Positions 10,860-20,826 of a DNA stretch of 64,000 nucleotides are shown one piece after another. The stretch lies in the NCBI GenBank assembly GCA_035771165.1, contig JAWNZC010000105.1, positions 1,017,501-1,081,500 of the forward strand. Reading direction: 5' to 3'. Source of the stretch: Paragorgia papillata. Lineage: Eukaryota; Cnidaria; Anthozoa; Scleralcyonacea; Coralliidae. Position 1 is the stretch's first letter, and every line of letters starts with the position of its first letter. Below the pieces are notes generated by a model. It saw nothing but the letters and a program-made list of their open reading frames with translations. It had not been told where the DNA came from and searched no databases. The position numbers and the translations under genes are program-made.

Positions 10860-11086
10860 TGTCGAGGATTAGTAACAGAAACATTGACATTGCATGAAGT
10901 TTATGGCGAAGTGGAGTCCGCGGTTTCGGGCTCGTTTTAGGGATACGTTAGAGCTACGGTTTTTGGCTTTTATGTTATGTTACCTTTATGTTATGCTAAG
11001 TCCTTTTGACTAGTTTAGTTCTTCTATTTACCTTATTAAAGAACCTTTTTGCATATATTAATGTGTCAAAGTTGTTATACTACACA
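10860..11086 (+). repeat. BEL 3' LTR
   Basis: About 227 bp, TGTCGAGGATTAG to ACTACACA, followed immediately by GTATG. A short purine stretch (CGGAGGA) precedes it as the candidate polypurine tract. Confidence 0.9.
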
Positions 11087-11311
11087 GTATGAAGTTACAA
11101 GTTTACGCTATTCCGGCATTCCCGCCAGACTAACGGCAGTAGCCATTTTTTACCGCCATTTTTACTGGCATTTTTTTTCACGAGTATTTTTTTCTTTAAA
11201 TGAAGCCCAAATATTTGCGTAACACTTTGAAATAACAAAATTAATGCCAAAGTTGGTGCCACTGACTGCGCGGTCTGCACCAGCACCACATTGGCCACAA
11301 CAGACTTATAC

Positions 11312-11987
11312 TGTTAACTGAATAACTGTTTAATATACACATCGATATGAAATCGATCTCGTCATCTCCAATCTAATTGACTGAGTCGAATGTAATGTAG
11401 TTGGACAATGCCACAATGGTCAATGGACAATGGATTTATGGACATTCCTGGACCCTGGTGTTACGTGACCGCTATACGCAACAAAAAGTGTAACCTCAGC
11501 TGTTTGGTTTTTACAATTATTTATTTAATTAATAAGAAACTTAGAACAGATATTGAAAATGTCTATAAAGATTAAAACTAAACTAAAGTTCAGAAACTTA
11601 TCTGTCGTCTGCACACAACGAAACAGTCAATAGGAGATTCCGGCACAGGTTAACAATCCATATGGACTTGAAAAGGAAGCAATAATAAAACCAACGGCAG
11701 GAACTCCAGGACTGACTTCGTAACCACTTTGATACATATAGCTCACTCCCATACATATGCATGCCTGATATATGTTCGATGGCTGCTTATATAGTTTCTA
11801 GAGTATATAATTATAGTAACATACTTTATTCTATATATAATATATTTACGTAATTACTAAATGACATCATAGCTGACTCATGCCAAGTCACAAGTATTTA
11901 CTAATTGGTTACAAGTACTTATTAAGTGTTCAGTGATCAAATAACGTCTAGTTAATTAACTGTCTTAGGATAGGCATATCCGTAACA
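11312..11987 (-). repeat. 3' LTR of the Gmr1-type element
   Basis: In minus orientation it starts TGTTACGGATATGCC, directly after the purine tract AAGAGGGAGGG (11988-11998), and ends CAGTTAACA at 11312. Length is about 676 bp. A TATA-like ACTATATAAGCAG lies near 11784-11796 in minus orientation. The second LTR is not present in the window, so boundaries rest on the TG...CA ends and the tract. Confidence 0.65.
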
Positions 11988-12059
11988 CCCTCCCTCTTAA
12001 AGAAAAAAAAGAAGTTTGATAGAACTTTCTTTTTTAGAAAATAAAATGTTTAACCATGT

Positions 12060-12383
12060 CTATGGCCTAGAAAGACAGTCCGCAATCAAATTGTCTTTTC
12101 CTTTAATATGTCTGATTTCCAAATTATATTCTTGTAAAACTAGACTCCATCGCAATAGGCGTTGATTCTTGTTCTTCAGCTTGTGGAGGAATACCAAAGG
12201 ATTATGATCACTGAATACAACGATCGGCAGACTTGAGGAAGAGACATAAACTTCGAAATGCTGTAAAGCGAAAACCAGAGCTAAACACTCCTTTTCGATT
12301 GTCGAATAGTTTCTCTGGTGTTTGTTGAACTTTCTGGAAAAATAGCACACCGAATGGTCAATCCCGTCTTCCTCTTCTTGCAC
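12060..12383 (-). pseudogene. RNase H of the Gmr1-type element
   Basis: Open frame of 107 residues: VCYFSRKFNKHQRNYSTIEK, then ECLALVFALQHFEVY, VVFSDHNPLVFLHKLK and IRHIKGKDNLIADCLSRP at the end. These are the standard Gypsy RNase H blocks and mark the polyprotein end, just before the purine tract and LTR. Confidence 0.88.
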
Positions 12384-12842
12384 GATCAGTAAGTGGAACT
12401 TGCCAAAATCCTTTCAATAAATCAAACTTGGTGACGTACTTGGCTTTTCCAATTTTATCGATACAATCATCCATTCGTGGGATTGGAAATGTATCCGACT
12501 TAGTCACATTATTGACTTTTCGGCAATCGGTACACATACGATAGCTTCCATCAGGTTTCGGCACCAGGATACATGGAGAGCTCCAATTACTTTGACTTGG
12601 TTCTATGAAGTCGTTAAAAGATATTGAACCTCCTCACGTAGGTATTTCTGCTTCACTGGGTTTAACCGGTAGGGATGTTGTTTCACTGGTTTAGCATCAC
12701 CAACGTCGACATCGTGGAAAATTTTGTGTTCTGGTAGGAATATCTGGAAAAAGGTGTTCGAATTCTTCAACCAGGTTCTGAAGATCTTGACGTTGATTCG
12801 GTTGAAGATGAGATAGCTTGGAATCCAGGTTATGTAGGACAT
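12358..12842 (-). pseudogene. Reverse transcriptase of the Gmr1-type element, deleted
   Basis: The N-terminal part reads VDVGDAKPVKQHPYRLNP, then, after a frameshift near 12605, PKPDGSYRMCTDCRKVNNVT and YVTKFDLLKGFWQVPLTDR. The palm with the YxDD box is missing: sequence jumps from LTDR to the RNase H lead-in within a few bases near 12395. So the RT is catalytically dead by deletion. Confidence 0.85.
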
Positions 12843-13620
12843 CAGAGTTGGTGAGTTTTGATGTGGCAGACAGACTAGAAAGTTCTCTCCTAGGTCTACA
12901 TCGTCTGTCTTTATCAGACTCAGAACTCACTAAATTTACAGAGTGTATTACCCTATCATTATCGTAATACGGCTTTAACATATTTACATGGCACAACTGT
13001 TTTTGTTTACGCCTATCTGGAGTTATTAGGACATAATTTAAATCACTCTCTTTCTTGTCTACAACATAGGGACCAAAATACCTAGCCTTAAGGGAATTTC
13101 CAGGAACTGGGAGCAATGTAAGAACCTTATCACCGTGTTTAAATTTGCGGTTTATTGCGTTTCGATCAAACCTATTTTTCATGTTTTTCTGTGTTGATCG
13201 AAGATTTGTCCTAGCTAGATCACATGCTTTCGTAAGTTTTGTGCGAAAGTCCGAAACGTACTGCAAAAGATTTAACGAACCGCCATCTTCCGAAAGGAAT
13301 TTTTCTTTTAGGAGTTTAAGTGGTCCTCTAACCGTATGTACGAAAAGTAACTCAAATGGGCTAAAGCCCAGAGATTCTTGAACTGACTCTCGAGCAGCGA
13401 ATAAAAGTAAATGGATGCCATCATCCCAGTCTTTTTGTGTGTCGAGGCAATAGATTCTCATGTTTTTTAAAGTTTGGTGAAACCTTTCGAGAGCACCCTG
13501 ACTTTCAGGATGATAGGCAGTAGATTTATACTGCTTGATGCCTAACTCGTGCATCACCTGCTGAAAAATTCCAGACATGACATTTGAACCTTGGTCCGAC
13601 TGAATAGACTTAAAATTCTT
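12843..13620 (-). pseudogene. Integrase C-terminal half, continuous with RT
   Basis: Starts at the Crypton junction with SIQSDQGSNVMSGIF (second catalytic Asp), then STAYHPESQGALERFHQTLK (catalytic Glu), a GPY/F-like region (VPGNSLKARYFGPYVV) and HVNMLKPYY. The same open frame then runs through a linker into LVEEFEHLFPDIPTRT, the N-terminal approach to the reverse transcriptase. This in-frame integrase-to-RT run is the direct evidence for the unusual domain order. The predicted ATG at 13659 lies in Crypton sequence and is not a real start. Confidence 0.87.
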
Positions 13621-13834
13621 TACCGCGCGGGGACTGGGGCGAGTCTCGCCACACCCCACAGTTTGTTAGGGTTTAAGCAGCGCTTTTGCATGTGGACTTG
13701 TGTCGACCCTCGCTACATGCTCACAAAATTTTAGGACCAGGGGGGTCACGAACCACGTGTTAGTTTTCTTGGCCTTTGGCGCCATGGCACTTAGAATATA
13801 TATATATTTTTTTCTTCTAAAATGCCGTAATTAA

Positions 13835-14044
13835 CACTATATACATATATACATTTACCTTAAGTTATTTCGTTCTTTTTTGTTCTTTTCTTAGCTTATT
13901 TCTTTTTTACTAAATTTCTTTTTTTGTACTTAACCACTATATACATATATACATTTACCTTAAGTTATTTTGTTCTTTTTTGTTCTTTTCTTAGCTTACT
14001 TCTTTTTTACTAAACTTCATTTTTTGTACTTAACCACTATATAC
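13835..14044. repeat. 100-bp tandem duplication in Crypton 3' region
   Basis: A T-rich unit starting ACTATATACATATATACA at 13836 repeats at 13936, and a third partial copy begins at 14036. The period is 100 bp. It lies downstream of the recombinase gene. Confidence 0.85.
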
Positions 14045-14168
14045 ATAAAACCAAAAATCAAAACTTTCTTGGGAACTTTCCTTGCTTCCTTCTGAGCCTC
14101 GTTCTCCTGATGGCTCTAAATTTATCCCTTAGTTGTTGGTTGCTATATTGTTCCATATGTGGCAGGTT

Positions 14169-14567
14169 TCACAAGCAAGCTACCACTACATTAGTTCCAC
14201 CATTGTCTGGGAGGTGTTGTGTTTTACGGTCGACTTCTCGAGTCTGGTGGTCTGCGAACAGGGTGCCACCAGAGGAAGTGCTGCTTGGAGGTGGTCGTGG
14301 TGGTTGGGCTTTGTCAACTTCAGCCAACCAGGAGGGTATCCTGCCCTCCACAGTGGACGGTGGTTTATTAACCGGCTCTGCTGGCATTCTAGCCTCCAAA
14401 TACATGCGACAAACTTGAAGGTCGATTCCTTTGAACAGCTCCTTTCCTTCGCATTTGTACTTCAAGAACTTGACGGTTGGACATTCCCCTAAGTCCAAGG
14501 AAGGGCCGAAGACTCTCAGAAGCTGCTTCTTTACTGCCAACGGCAAGGAAGCAGGGTCTGTTGACAC
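14169..14567 (-). pseudogene. C-terminal extension of the Crypton protein, frame-shifted
   Basis: A second minus-strand frame overlaps the last codons of the recombinase frame and continues for about 130 residues. It begins after the (RPPSTNHQ)n repeats with a leucine-rich segment (VKKQLLRVFGPSLDLGECP) and ends in a Pro/Ser-rich tail. Codon-like composition suggests it was once joined to the recombinase by a frameshift or splice. I do not recognise a domain. Confidence 0.4.
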
Positions 14568-16877
14568 TGGTCCTCGTTGATCGACGGCGGACGTTGGTGG
14601 TTGGTCGACGGCGGACGTTGGTGGTTGGTCGACGGCGGACGTTGGTGGTTGGTCGACGGCGGACGAAGGTGGAGGTCGAGGGGTTGATGTCGTGCAGGTG
14701 GTGGTTGAGACTGGAGTTCGACGAAGCTGGATGAAGGTGGAGCGGATGATGTGGTTTCTGTTGGGAGAGGTGGCGCTTTGGATATGGTGTGTGATGATGT
14801 TGGACGAGATTTCATGGGTTTCAGATTTCGGGAGAGGTAGGAGGCCAGCTTTGCGATCTTGGATGGGTCTTCTCCAACGTCATAGTTGCGGCCCGCCGTC
14901 CTGACCGAGTGGGTCATTTGGGAGGCCAACTCCTCCCTAGACATGGTGGCGGTGGGGTCTGTCCAATGAAGAGAAACAGCGGACTTTCTGATCCGCTTCC
15001 CTAACAGGTTCCCCACCATAGTCGGACACAACGCATGTCCCATCTCCGTGACATGGCGACCTAGACGGGTGATAGGCATGTGTCCGCCGTGCACGTTCAG
15101 GAAGAATGGTGTGTCACTACGGCGAGGTCCCGGGCCTGGGAGGACGGACGTATGGTTCGCCACGCTGGGTCTCAAAAGGTTCAGGTAAAGCACGCCCATG
15201 TTGTAGGTTTCCAAGGACCAAAGCAGGTTGGCGGGGCCGTCTTTGCTGGTCTTGTTCTCCATCGTTTCCGTGACGTAATAGGACTCTGATTGTTGAGAAA
15301 CCCAGCGTCCTTCGTTAAACTCCTCGACGGACAGGTTACTTAAAGCCCCGGGTCGCTGGGCGCTACCAATTTGTACTCTCACTAATATGTAGTCTCTCAT
15401 TTCGACAAAGTCTTTCGTACTAAAATTGTTTCCTTCGATGGTTCCGTACCGCGCGATGAGCCGCTTCGCCTCCGGGCTGTCAACTAATTGACTGTATTCC
15501 TCCTCCGTAAGGATTTCCAGGCGGTCCTTGCGCTGGACTTCAATTTTACGGTCCAAGAGGTCTCTCGTAAAACCGCGTTACCACTCCGAAACCCTCAAGT
15601 CGCCTTGCTGGATTTGATCAATGTCCTCGGGAGTTAAGTCCAAGAACTCTCTTAGTTCACTCCTCCTCCCGAGGACAAATTTGAAAAACAGCTTGAGTGA
15701 CGTCAGGTATGACTTCACGGTTCCGGCTTGTAGTTGTTCCTCTTTAGCTAATAATTTATTTCCTTGGACGAAGGTGTTGCGTATCGTCGACAGGCAAGAG
15801 TCGTTCCAAAGCAGCTTCACGTTGCGAGGCTTATCTTCCAGTCCGTATAGTAGGCGCCCCACGTGACGCATATGTTCCTTGGAGGTGTCCACTGTCCGAC
15901 AGCCACCGTCGAACGACACCAAGTGCTTCTCAAAGGCTTGCAAGGCCACCACGCCTTCGAGCTTTTTCCTAAGGGCGTTACGTGAAACGACTTTGGGTGG
16001 CCTTTCGTCTCTTAAAAGTTCAGAAGCAGGCGGTGGAACAACAGCCTTTTCCGGCGTTGGCGGGATCACGTCTCTTCCAGGAGATGGGGTTCGTTGAGCT
16101 ACGCGAGGGGGTGCCCTTCTGGCCTCAGCCGCAGCCTGCCGGGTCTCGTCTCGGTTCACTTTGTTTATTTCTTGAAAACGCTTGTAGTCCAGCGAGCTCT
16201 TGGACAGCTTGTGCACCCTCACCAAGTGACGATCCATCCTAACCACTTGTAAGCCACATCCAGGAAATTCGCAGGCAGTCAGCAGCGATTTACTCCTCTC
16301 AGGTGCTTTAACGCTGCTGCTCACTACCTTTGCCTCCAACCGGGTGCGCTGATGGGTTAGGGTTAGGTGCCGCGGAAGTTGGGTCACAAACCGGCCACAC
16401 TTCGGGCACTTTCTCTTCTTTCTTATTCTCTTTGCAACCTTCTCTCCCACGACTGGTTCTTCCTTCATTAATTCCATGTCCTGCGGCTCCTCCTCCACAA
16501 TATCTTCTTCCTGTTCTTCTTCGAGGTCAGTTTCATCCTAAGGGTTAGAAAAACCAAAAGTGACCAATGGCCAAACCTTACTTCCCATTTAAAAATTTTC
16601 ACTTCCGTTTTTTTTATGTTTTCACTTCCGGTTATTAAAAATTATTTCAACTTACACCTGGCTGGTAGTCTTTGTCCATCTCGTTGTCCGTGTCATCGGA
16701 AGACGAACAATACCTCAGGGCCTTCCATTTCATCTCTTTCACCATAGCCAACCCGTACCGCTCGCCGAACTGTACATCATCTTCATCTGAACCATCTTTC
16801 TCTTCTTCCTCCACCTCCTCCTCGTCCTGCATCATCTTCTCCATCTTCTCCATCTTCTTCTCCATCGTCTTCTCCAT
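14531..16877 (-). pseudogene. Crypton recombinase gene (two exons, one in-frame stop)
   Basis: Exon 1 (16877-16656) starts with ATG only a few bases inside the element end and encodes a Met/Glu/Lys repeat and an acidic region. Donor GGT|GTAAGT and acceptor CCTTAG|GATGAA define a 118-bp intron (16655-16538) in phase 0. Exon 2 encodes two C2H2 fingers (CPKCGRFVTQLPRHLTLTH and CEFPGCGLQVVRMDRHLVRVH), a helical core-binding domain (VKSYLTSLKLFFKFVLGRR), then the tyrosine-recombinase catalytic domain: QRPGALSNL (Arg), KRIRKS (Arg of box II), ELASQMTHS (His) and TAGRNYD (Tyr). It ends in three copies of an 8-residue Pro-rich repeat. A single TAA at 15578-15580 interrupts the frame between the two domains. 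Confidence 0.82.
14575..14665. repeat. 24-bp tandem repeat coding RPPSTNHQ
   Basis: GGTCGACGGCGGACGTTGGT-type units of 24 bp, about three and a half copies, in frame with the recombinase tail. Confidence 0.9.
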
Positions 16878-16883
16878 TTTCTT

Positions 16884-17470
16884 CAGGCCAACTAAAGTGA
16901 AGAATTTAATTAAGGCCTTAACAATGGTTTTTGCCTTAATATTTCTCAAAGGTATAGCTTCAGGGAACCTTGTAGAAGCGCACATAATGGTCAACAGATA
17001 TTGATTGCCTGCCTTAGTCTTAGGTAATGGGCCAACACAATCTACAATTACTCTACTAAACGGCTCCTCGAAGGCTGGAATTGGCTGTAAATGGGCTTTT
17101 GGATTCACCTGATTTGGTTTCCAAACAACCTGACAAGTGTGGCAAGTTTTACAAAATTGCACTACATCTCGTCTAAGATTAGGCCAGTAGAAATGACTCA
17201 GAATTTTAAGATAGGTTTTGGTAACACCTAAATGGCCAGAAAGGGGGTTTCATGCGCTAGGCTAAGTATGTCAGACCGGTAGGTCTTTGGCACAACGATC
17301 TGATATCTGACAGACCACTCATCGTCGTCTGCTGAAACATCAGGCGGTCTCCACTTTCTCATTAAAATATCGTTTTTAATAAAGTAGCAGACCGGATTCT
17401 TCGCGATTTCGGCCTCGTCAACTGCTTTATGAAATAAGACGTGGCCATGATGGCTCAAAGAAAACACCAT
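16884..17470 (-). pseudogene. Integrase N-terminal half of the Gmr1-type element
   Basis: From 17470: a linker with WSVRYQIVVPKTYRSDIL, then after a one-base frameshift in a C-run near 17246 the zinc domain (HLGVTKTYLKIL, FYWPNLRRDV, FCKTCHTC). Next comes the first part of the core, FSRVIVDCVGPLPKTKAGNQ (first catalytic Asp), and IVKALIKFFTLVGL at the Crypton junction. The reading frame runs straight on into the first exon of the Crypton gene, so transcripts of this locus would encode a half-integrase fused to the recombinase. Confidence 0.87.
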
Positions 17471-17607
17471 TGGGGAAATCTAAAGGGAGAGAAGAAAGGA
17501 AAAAGAAGAAGAAACCAAGCGGAATTAAATACGTAAATAAATGAAGATAATGGGGTCAAAGACGAAGAAGACCTTCAGGGTTAAGAGCAACATGGCCGAT
17601 ATTTACA

Positions 17608-18603
17608 GTGTCTTCGTCCGCAGAAAGGTGTAAAGAGTTGAAGGTACTTGTGTCAGTTGATGGAAAACCAGTGACTATGGAAATGGCCACGGGAGCTTCG
17701 GTTACTATTATGCCAGAAAAGGTTTGGAAAGAAGTGGTGGCGTCAAAACCCATACGAAGTACTAACGTCAAATTGCGAAGTTATTCCAGGCACGAATTTC
17801 CGGTGAAAGGTGAAGTTGATGTTCACGTGGTGTATGGCAACCAAGAGGCCCATCTACCGATTATCGTGACCGACAATAAAGGACCTGTGTTGCTGGGACG
17901 TAACTGGTTGTCAGTATTAAAGTTCAATTGGAGCCAGATCAAGAGAGTTTCAGCGAAGCTGGTCAACCAAGTGGAACAACTAACCACTCGGTATTCGTCG
18001 CTATTCGATGATAAGTTGGGTACGATCAACGGAGTGAAGGCTCATCTAAAGATGCGGCAGAATTCTACGCCACGATTTTTCAAACCTAGACCCGTGCCGT
18101 TTGCACTGAAAGATAAAATCGCAGAGGAAATTAACAGGTTAGAGAAACTCGGAGTGTTAGAAAAGGTCGAGTTTTCGGATTGGGCTACTCCAATCGTTCC
18201 TGTATTGAAGCCGGATGGCAGCGTACGGATATGCGGCGATTCAATGCCCACTGCGGAGGAACTGTTTGCACAGTTGAACGGGGGAGAGAAGTTTTCGAAG
18301 ATTGACCTGTCGTCAGCGTACCAACAAGTCCTTCTCGACGAGGAGTCCAAGCAGTTCGTTACGATTAACACTCATTTGGGGTTATATCGTTATACAAGAT
18401 TGCCTTTTGGTGTAGCAGCAAGTCCAGCTATTTTTCAGCAGACCATGGATGTGGTTTTGAATGGTCTTCAAGGAGTTGGTGACATCCTGGATGATTTAAT
18501 CATTACCGGTGAAACAGATGAAGAGCATTTGCGAAGTTTAGGAAGTACTTTAAATTCCATTAAATCGTTTGCTATCCCAAGATGTTCCTTGGAGCTGGTC
18601 TGA
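17608..18603 (+). pseudogene. Gypsy protease and reverse transcriptase, degraded
   Basis: Protease at residues of about 10-110: the active-site block reads MEMATGASVTIM, where the family has DTGAS, so the catalytic Asp is Ala; the flap and LLGRNWL follow. RT: FFKPRPVPFALKDKI, LGVLEKVEFSDWATPIVPVL, PDGSVRICGD, then a gap missing the YKVT...YPLP block. FSKIDLSSAYQQVLLDEES and LPFGVAASPAIFQQTMD follow, then DILDDLIITG, where the usual YLDD has Ile. The thumb is lost and the frame ends in unrelated codons at 18603. Confidence 0.88.
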
Positions 18604-19969
18604 TGCTTGTCAGGAATCCTTTCAGAAGTTGAAGGATGCTTTGGAGAACTCACCATTATTAACACATTACGATTCAAAGAAGATGGTGCGACTAGCCGCG
18701 GATGCATCGTCTTGTGGTATAGGAGCTGTGTTATCTCATGTATCCGACGCTGGTGAAGAGCAACCCATAGCCTATGCGTCTCGAACACTTTACTCGAATG
18801 AACAAAATTATTCGATGATCGAGAAAGAGGCTTTGGCAATAATATTTGGATTGAAGAAATTCCGTCAATACCTGTATGGACGGCGTTTTTCCTTAATTAC
18901 AGATCATAAACCTCTTACCTTATTACTGGGGCCTAAAAGAGGAATTCCTGTGTTAGCGGTGTCGCGTCTTCAGAGGTGGGCGATTCAGCTAGGTGCTTAT
19001 CAGTATGACATTGAATATCGGGCGTCTAAAGACAATGCAAACGCCGATGCCTTGTCCCGGTTGCCGAGAAAAACCGTAGAGGAACCAGAGGGGTGGACTA
19101 GTGAGGCGGACCAAGTGAATCGAATTCAAGTGGCACGAGCCCCGATTTCTGTATCAATGATTCGACAGGCTACACAGAGAGATCCGGTCCTGTCGCGGGT
19201 GGTTTATTTCTTGCTGCATGGGTGGCCTGAAGAGAGAAGTCTACCGGAGGAACTTCGGTTTTATTTCACAAAGCAAGAGGAATTCACCATAGAAGAAGGC
19301 TGTCTTCTTCAAGGCACCAGAATGGTAATTCCCACTAAATATCAAGGGCAGGTGTTGGATGTGTTGCATATGGATCACCCTGGGATGGTGCGAATGAAGT
19401 CCTTGGCGTGCTTACATGTGTGGTGGTTTACCTTAGACCAAGATATTGAACAGACCGTTAGAAATTGTCCCAGTTGTCAAACTAATCGTTGCAAGTTTCC
19501 TTTGAAAGTGAGTAATCCATGGATATGGCCGACACGCCCATGGCAAAGGATTCATGTAGACTTTGCTGGTCCGCTTGATGGTGGCATGTATCTGATAGTG
19601 GTGGATGCCAAGTCGAAGTGGGTGGAAGTCCTTTCCATGTCATCAAGTACCACCGCTGCAACTATTCGAGCTTTGCGTTTCCTGTTTTCTGTTCATGGGC
19701 TACCCGGAGAAATTGTCTCGGATAATGGACCGCAATTTGTGTCTCAAGAAATGAAAGAGTTCTTGAAGTTCAACGGAATTCACCAGTGTTTATCCTCACC
19801 GTATCATCCAGCTTCAAATGGAGAAGTGGAAGGAGCTGTGCGAACGTTTAAGGAGGCAGGCCATGAAGATCCGAAAGAAGGAACCCGGTTCTACAGCGGA
19901 GAAATTAGCACGTTTTCTTTTAAGATACCGCACTACGCCACATGCCGCTACTGGTTGTACACCCGCTGA
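18569..19969 (+). pseudogene. Gypsy RNase H and integrase
   Basis: A 466-residue frame. It starts in the RT-RNase H connection (VPWSWSDACQESFQKLKDAL) and continues with LAADASSCGIGAVLSH, PIAYASRTLYSNEQNYSMIE, LITDHKPLTLLLGPKRGIP and NANADALSRLP. Integrase: HPGMVRMKSLACLHVWWFTLD, NCPSCQTNR, IHVDFAGPL (Asp), IVSDNGPQFVSQEMKEFL (Asp) and SSPYHPASNGEVEGAVRTFK (Glu). A frameshift near 19855 ends the correct frame. Confidence 0.9.
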
Positions 19970-20378
19970 AATTCTGATGGGTAGAAGACGTACCAGGCTA
20001 GACTTATTGCATCCCAGCTTGTCAGCCAGAATGGAACGGAAATCCAAAGACTTACTGCAATCTCCACCGCGCAATTTTGAGATAGGAGATCCAGTCATGG
20101 TCAAGGATTATCGAACATGGAAAGATCCATGGGTAAGAGGAGTAATCCAAACTAAGTTAAGTCACATTACTTATTGAGTGCAGGTGGGTGATGTATTTTG
20201 GAAAAGGCATGTTGACCAGTTACGAAATCTGGCAGGACCAACTGTAGCTGATGAGCCTGATGTCATGCCCAAACCACCTGATGTTATCCCACGAAAGCCA
20301 GAGGTGGACGTACCGAATCCGACGGTCCCAAGTGTCAGTGTTCCAGATAATCAGAACGAGGATAATCCAGATAATTGA
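19818..20378 (+). pseudogene. Gypsy integrase C-terminus and tail
   Basis: After the frameshift, LARFLLRYRTTPHAATGCTP and AEILMGRRRTRLDLLHPSL continue the integrase, then EIGDPVMVKDYR and WVRGVIQTKL. A further stop at 20175 separates the last piece (DVFWKRHVDQLRNL), which ends in a Pro-rich tail at 20378. Confidence 0.82.
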
Positions 20379-20410
20379 ACCTGGAACTGTCGATTTTGGG
20401 CGGGAGGAAA

Positions 20411-20542
20411 TGTTATGTTTATATTTACTTATGTTAATTACTAAATATTTTATGTTAATTTCATAGGAAGTTTTGTATAAAAGGCCATGTGCCTGAGCAA
20501 TAAATTGTTAGTTGATTTGGAAGTCTTGGGTGTTTGTGAACA
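20411..20542 (+). repeat. Candidate 3' LTR of the Gypsy element
   Basis: The purine tract GGGCGGGAGGAAA is followed by TGTTATG and, 132 bp later, GTGAACA. It includes a TATAAAAGG box (about 20476) and an AATAAA signal (about 20501). No second copy is in the window to confirm the end. Confidence 0.5.
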
Positions 20543-20547
20543 GAATA

Positions 20548-20826
20548 AACTCATTGCCCAAAGACATTAAAATCTTGACAACTTAGAAGTTCTTGTCATT
20601 TCTGTGTGCATTTACAGTATACTGGTATAGTCATTTACGTGTATATGATTATTGTTTTATGTCATGGTTATAGTTTGTTTATTATTTACTTTGTTACACA
20701 GTAAAGCTTGAACTAGCTGCCAAAAGACATGTAAATCTTGACAACTCATTGCCCAAAGACATTAAAATCTTGACAACTTAGAAGTTCTTGCCATTCCTGT
20801 GTGCATTTACAGTATACTGGTATAGC
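20548..20826. repeat. 84-bp direct repeat pair
   Basis: ACTCATTGCCCAAAGACATT begins an 84-bp block at about 20548 and again at about 20742; the two copies differ at few positions and end TATACTGGTATAG. About 110 bp separates them. The second copy overlaps the end of the kinase fragment. Confidence 0.8.

Larger units (their letters stand above)
5388..11086 (+). mobile_element. BEL/Pao LTR retrotransposon, full length but dead
   Basis: Two LTRs (5388-5615 and 10860-11086) both start TGT(T/C)GAGGATTAG and end ATACTACACA. They are flanked by identical 5-bp target duplications, GTATG at 5383-5387 and 11087-11091. In order: gag with zinc knuckles, protease, a damaged reverse transcriptase, RNase H, integrase, and a C-terminal DUF5641-type domain. 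This order and the domain sequences are those of BEL/Pao elements. Multiple frameshifts, an internal inversion and an RT deletion show it is no longer autonomous. Confidence 0.92.
13621..16883 (-). mobile_element. Crypton-like tyrosine-recombinase element
   Basis: A 3.26-kb insertion into the integrase gene of the Gmr1-type element. The host integrase sequence stops at 13620 and resumes at 16884. TTCTT occurs at both junctions (13616-13620 and 16879-16883), as expected for insertion by a tyrosine recombinase at a short shared core instead of by staggered cutting. There are no terminal inverted repeats. It carries one spliced recombinase gene and a low-complexity 3' region. Removing it with one TTCTT would leave the integrase frame uninterrupted at the junction. 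Confidence 0.8.
11312..17475 (-). mobile_element. Gypsy-like element with integrase upstream of RT (Gmr1-type)
   Basis: On the minus strand, reading from 17470 to 11312: integrase zinc domain, integrase core (split by the Crypton insertion), GPY/F-like tail, then in the same frame the RT start, RT, RNase H, a purine tract and an LTR. Ordinary Ty3/Gypsy elements have RT-RNase H-integrase; the order seen here matches the Gmr1 group, which has the Ty1/copia-like order. The 5' LTR, gag and protease are gone, truncated at about 17475 where a different Gypsy begins. RT is deleted across its active site. Confidence 0.82.
17476..20542 (+). mobile_element. 5'-truncated Ty3/Gypsy element
   Basis: Plus strand, domain order protease, RT, RNase H, integrase, then a candidate LTR. 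It begins abruptly against the Gmr1-type element with a Lys/Arg-rich stretch. It lacks gag and the 5' LTR and has two RT deletions and frameshifts, so it is dead. Its order contrasts with the neighbouring Gmr1-type element. Confidence 0.88.

Noticed and set aside
11095..11298. 67-residue minus frame between BEL and the LTR
   Set aside because: Low complexity, no partner motifs.
13621..13659. ATG at 13659 as integrase start
   Set aside because: It lies in Crypton sequence upstream of the junction; the true N-terminal half is at 16884-17470.
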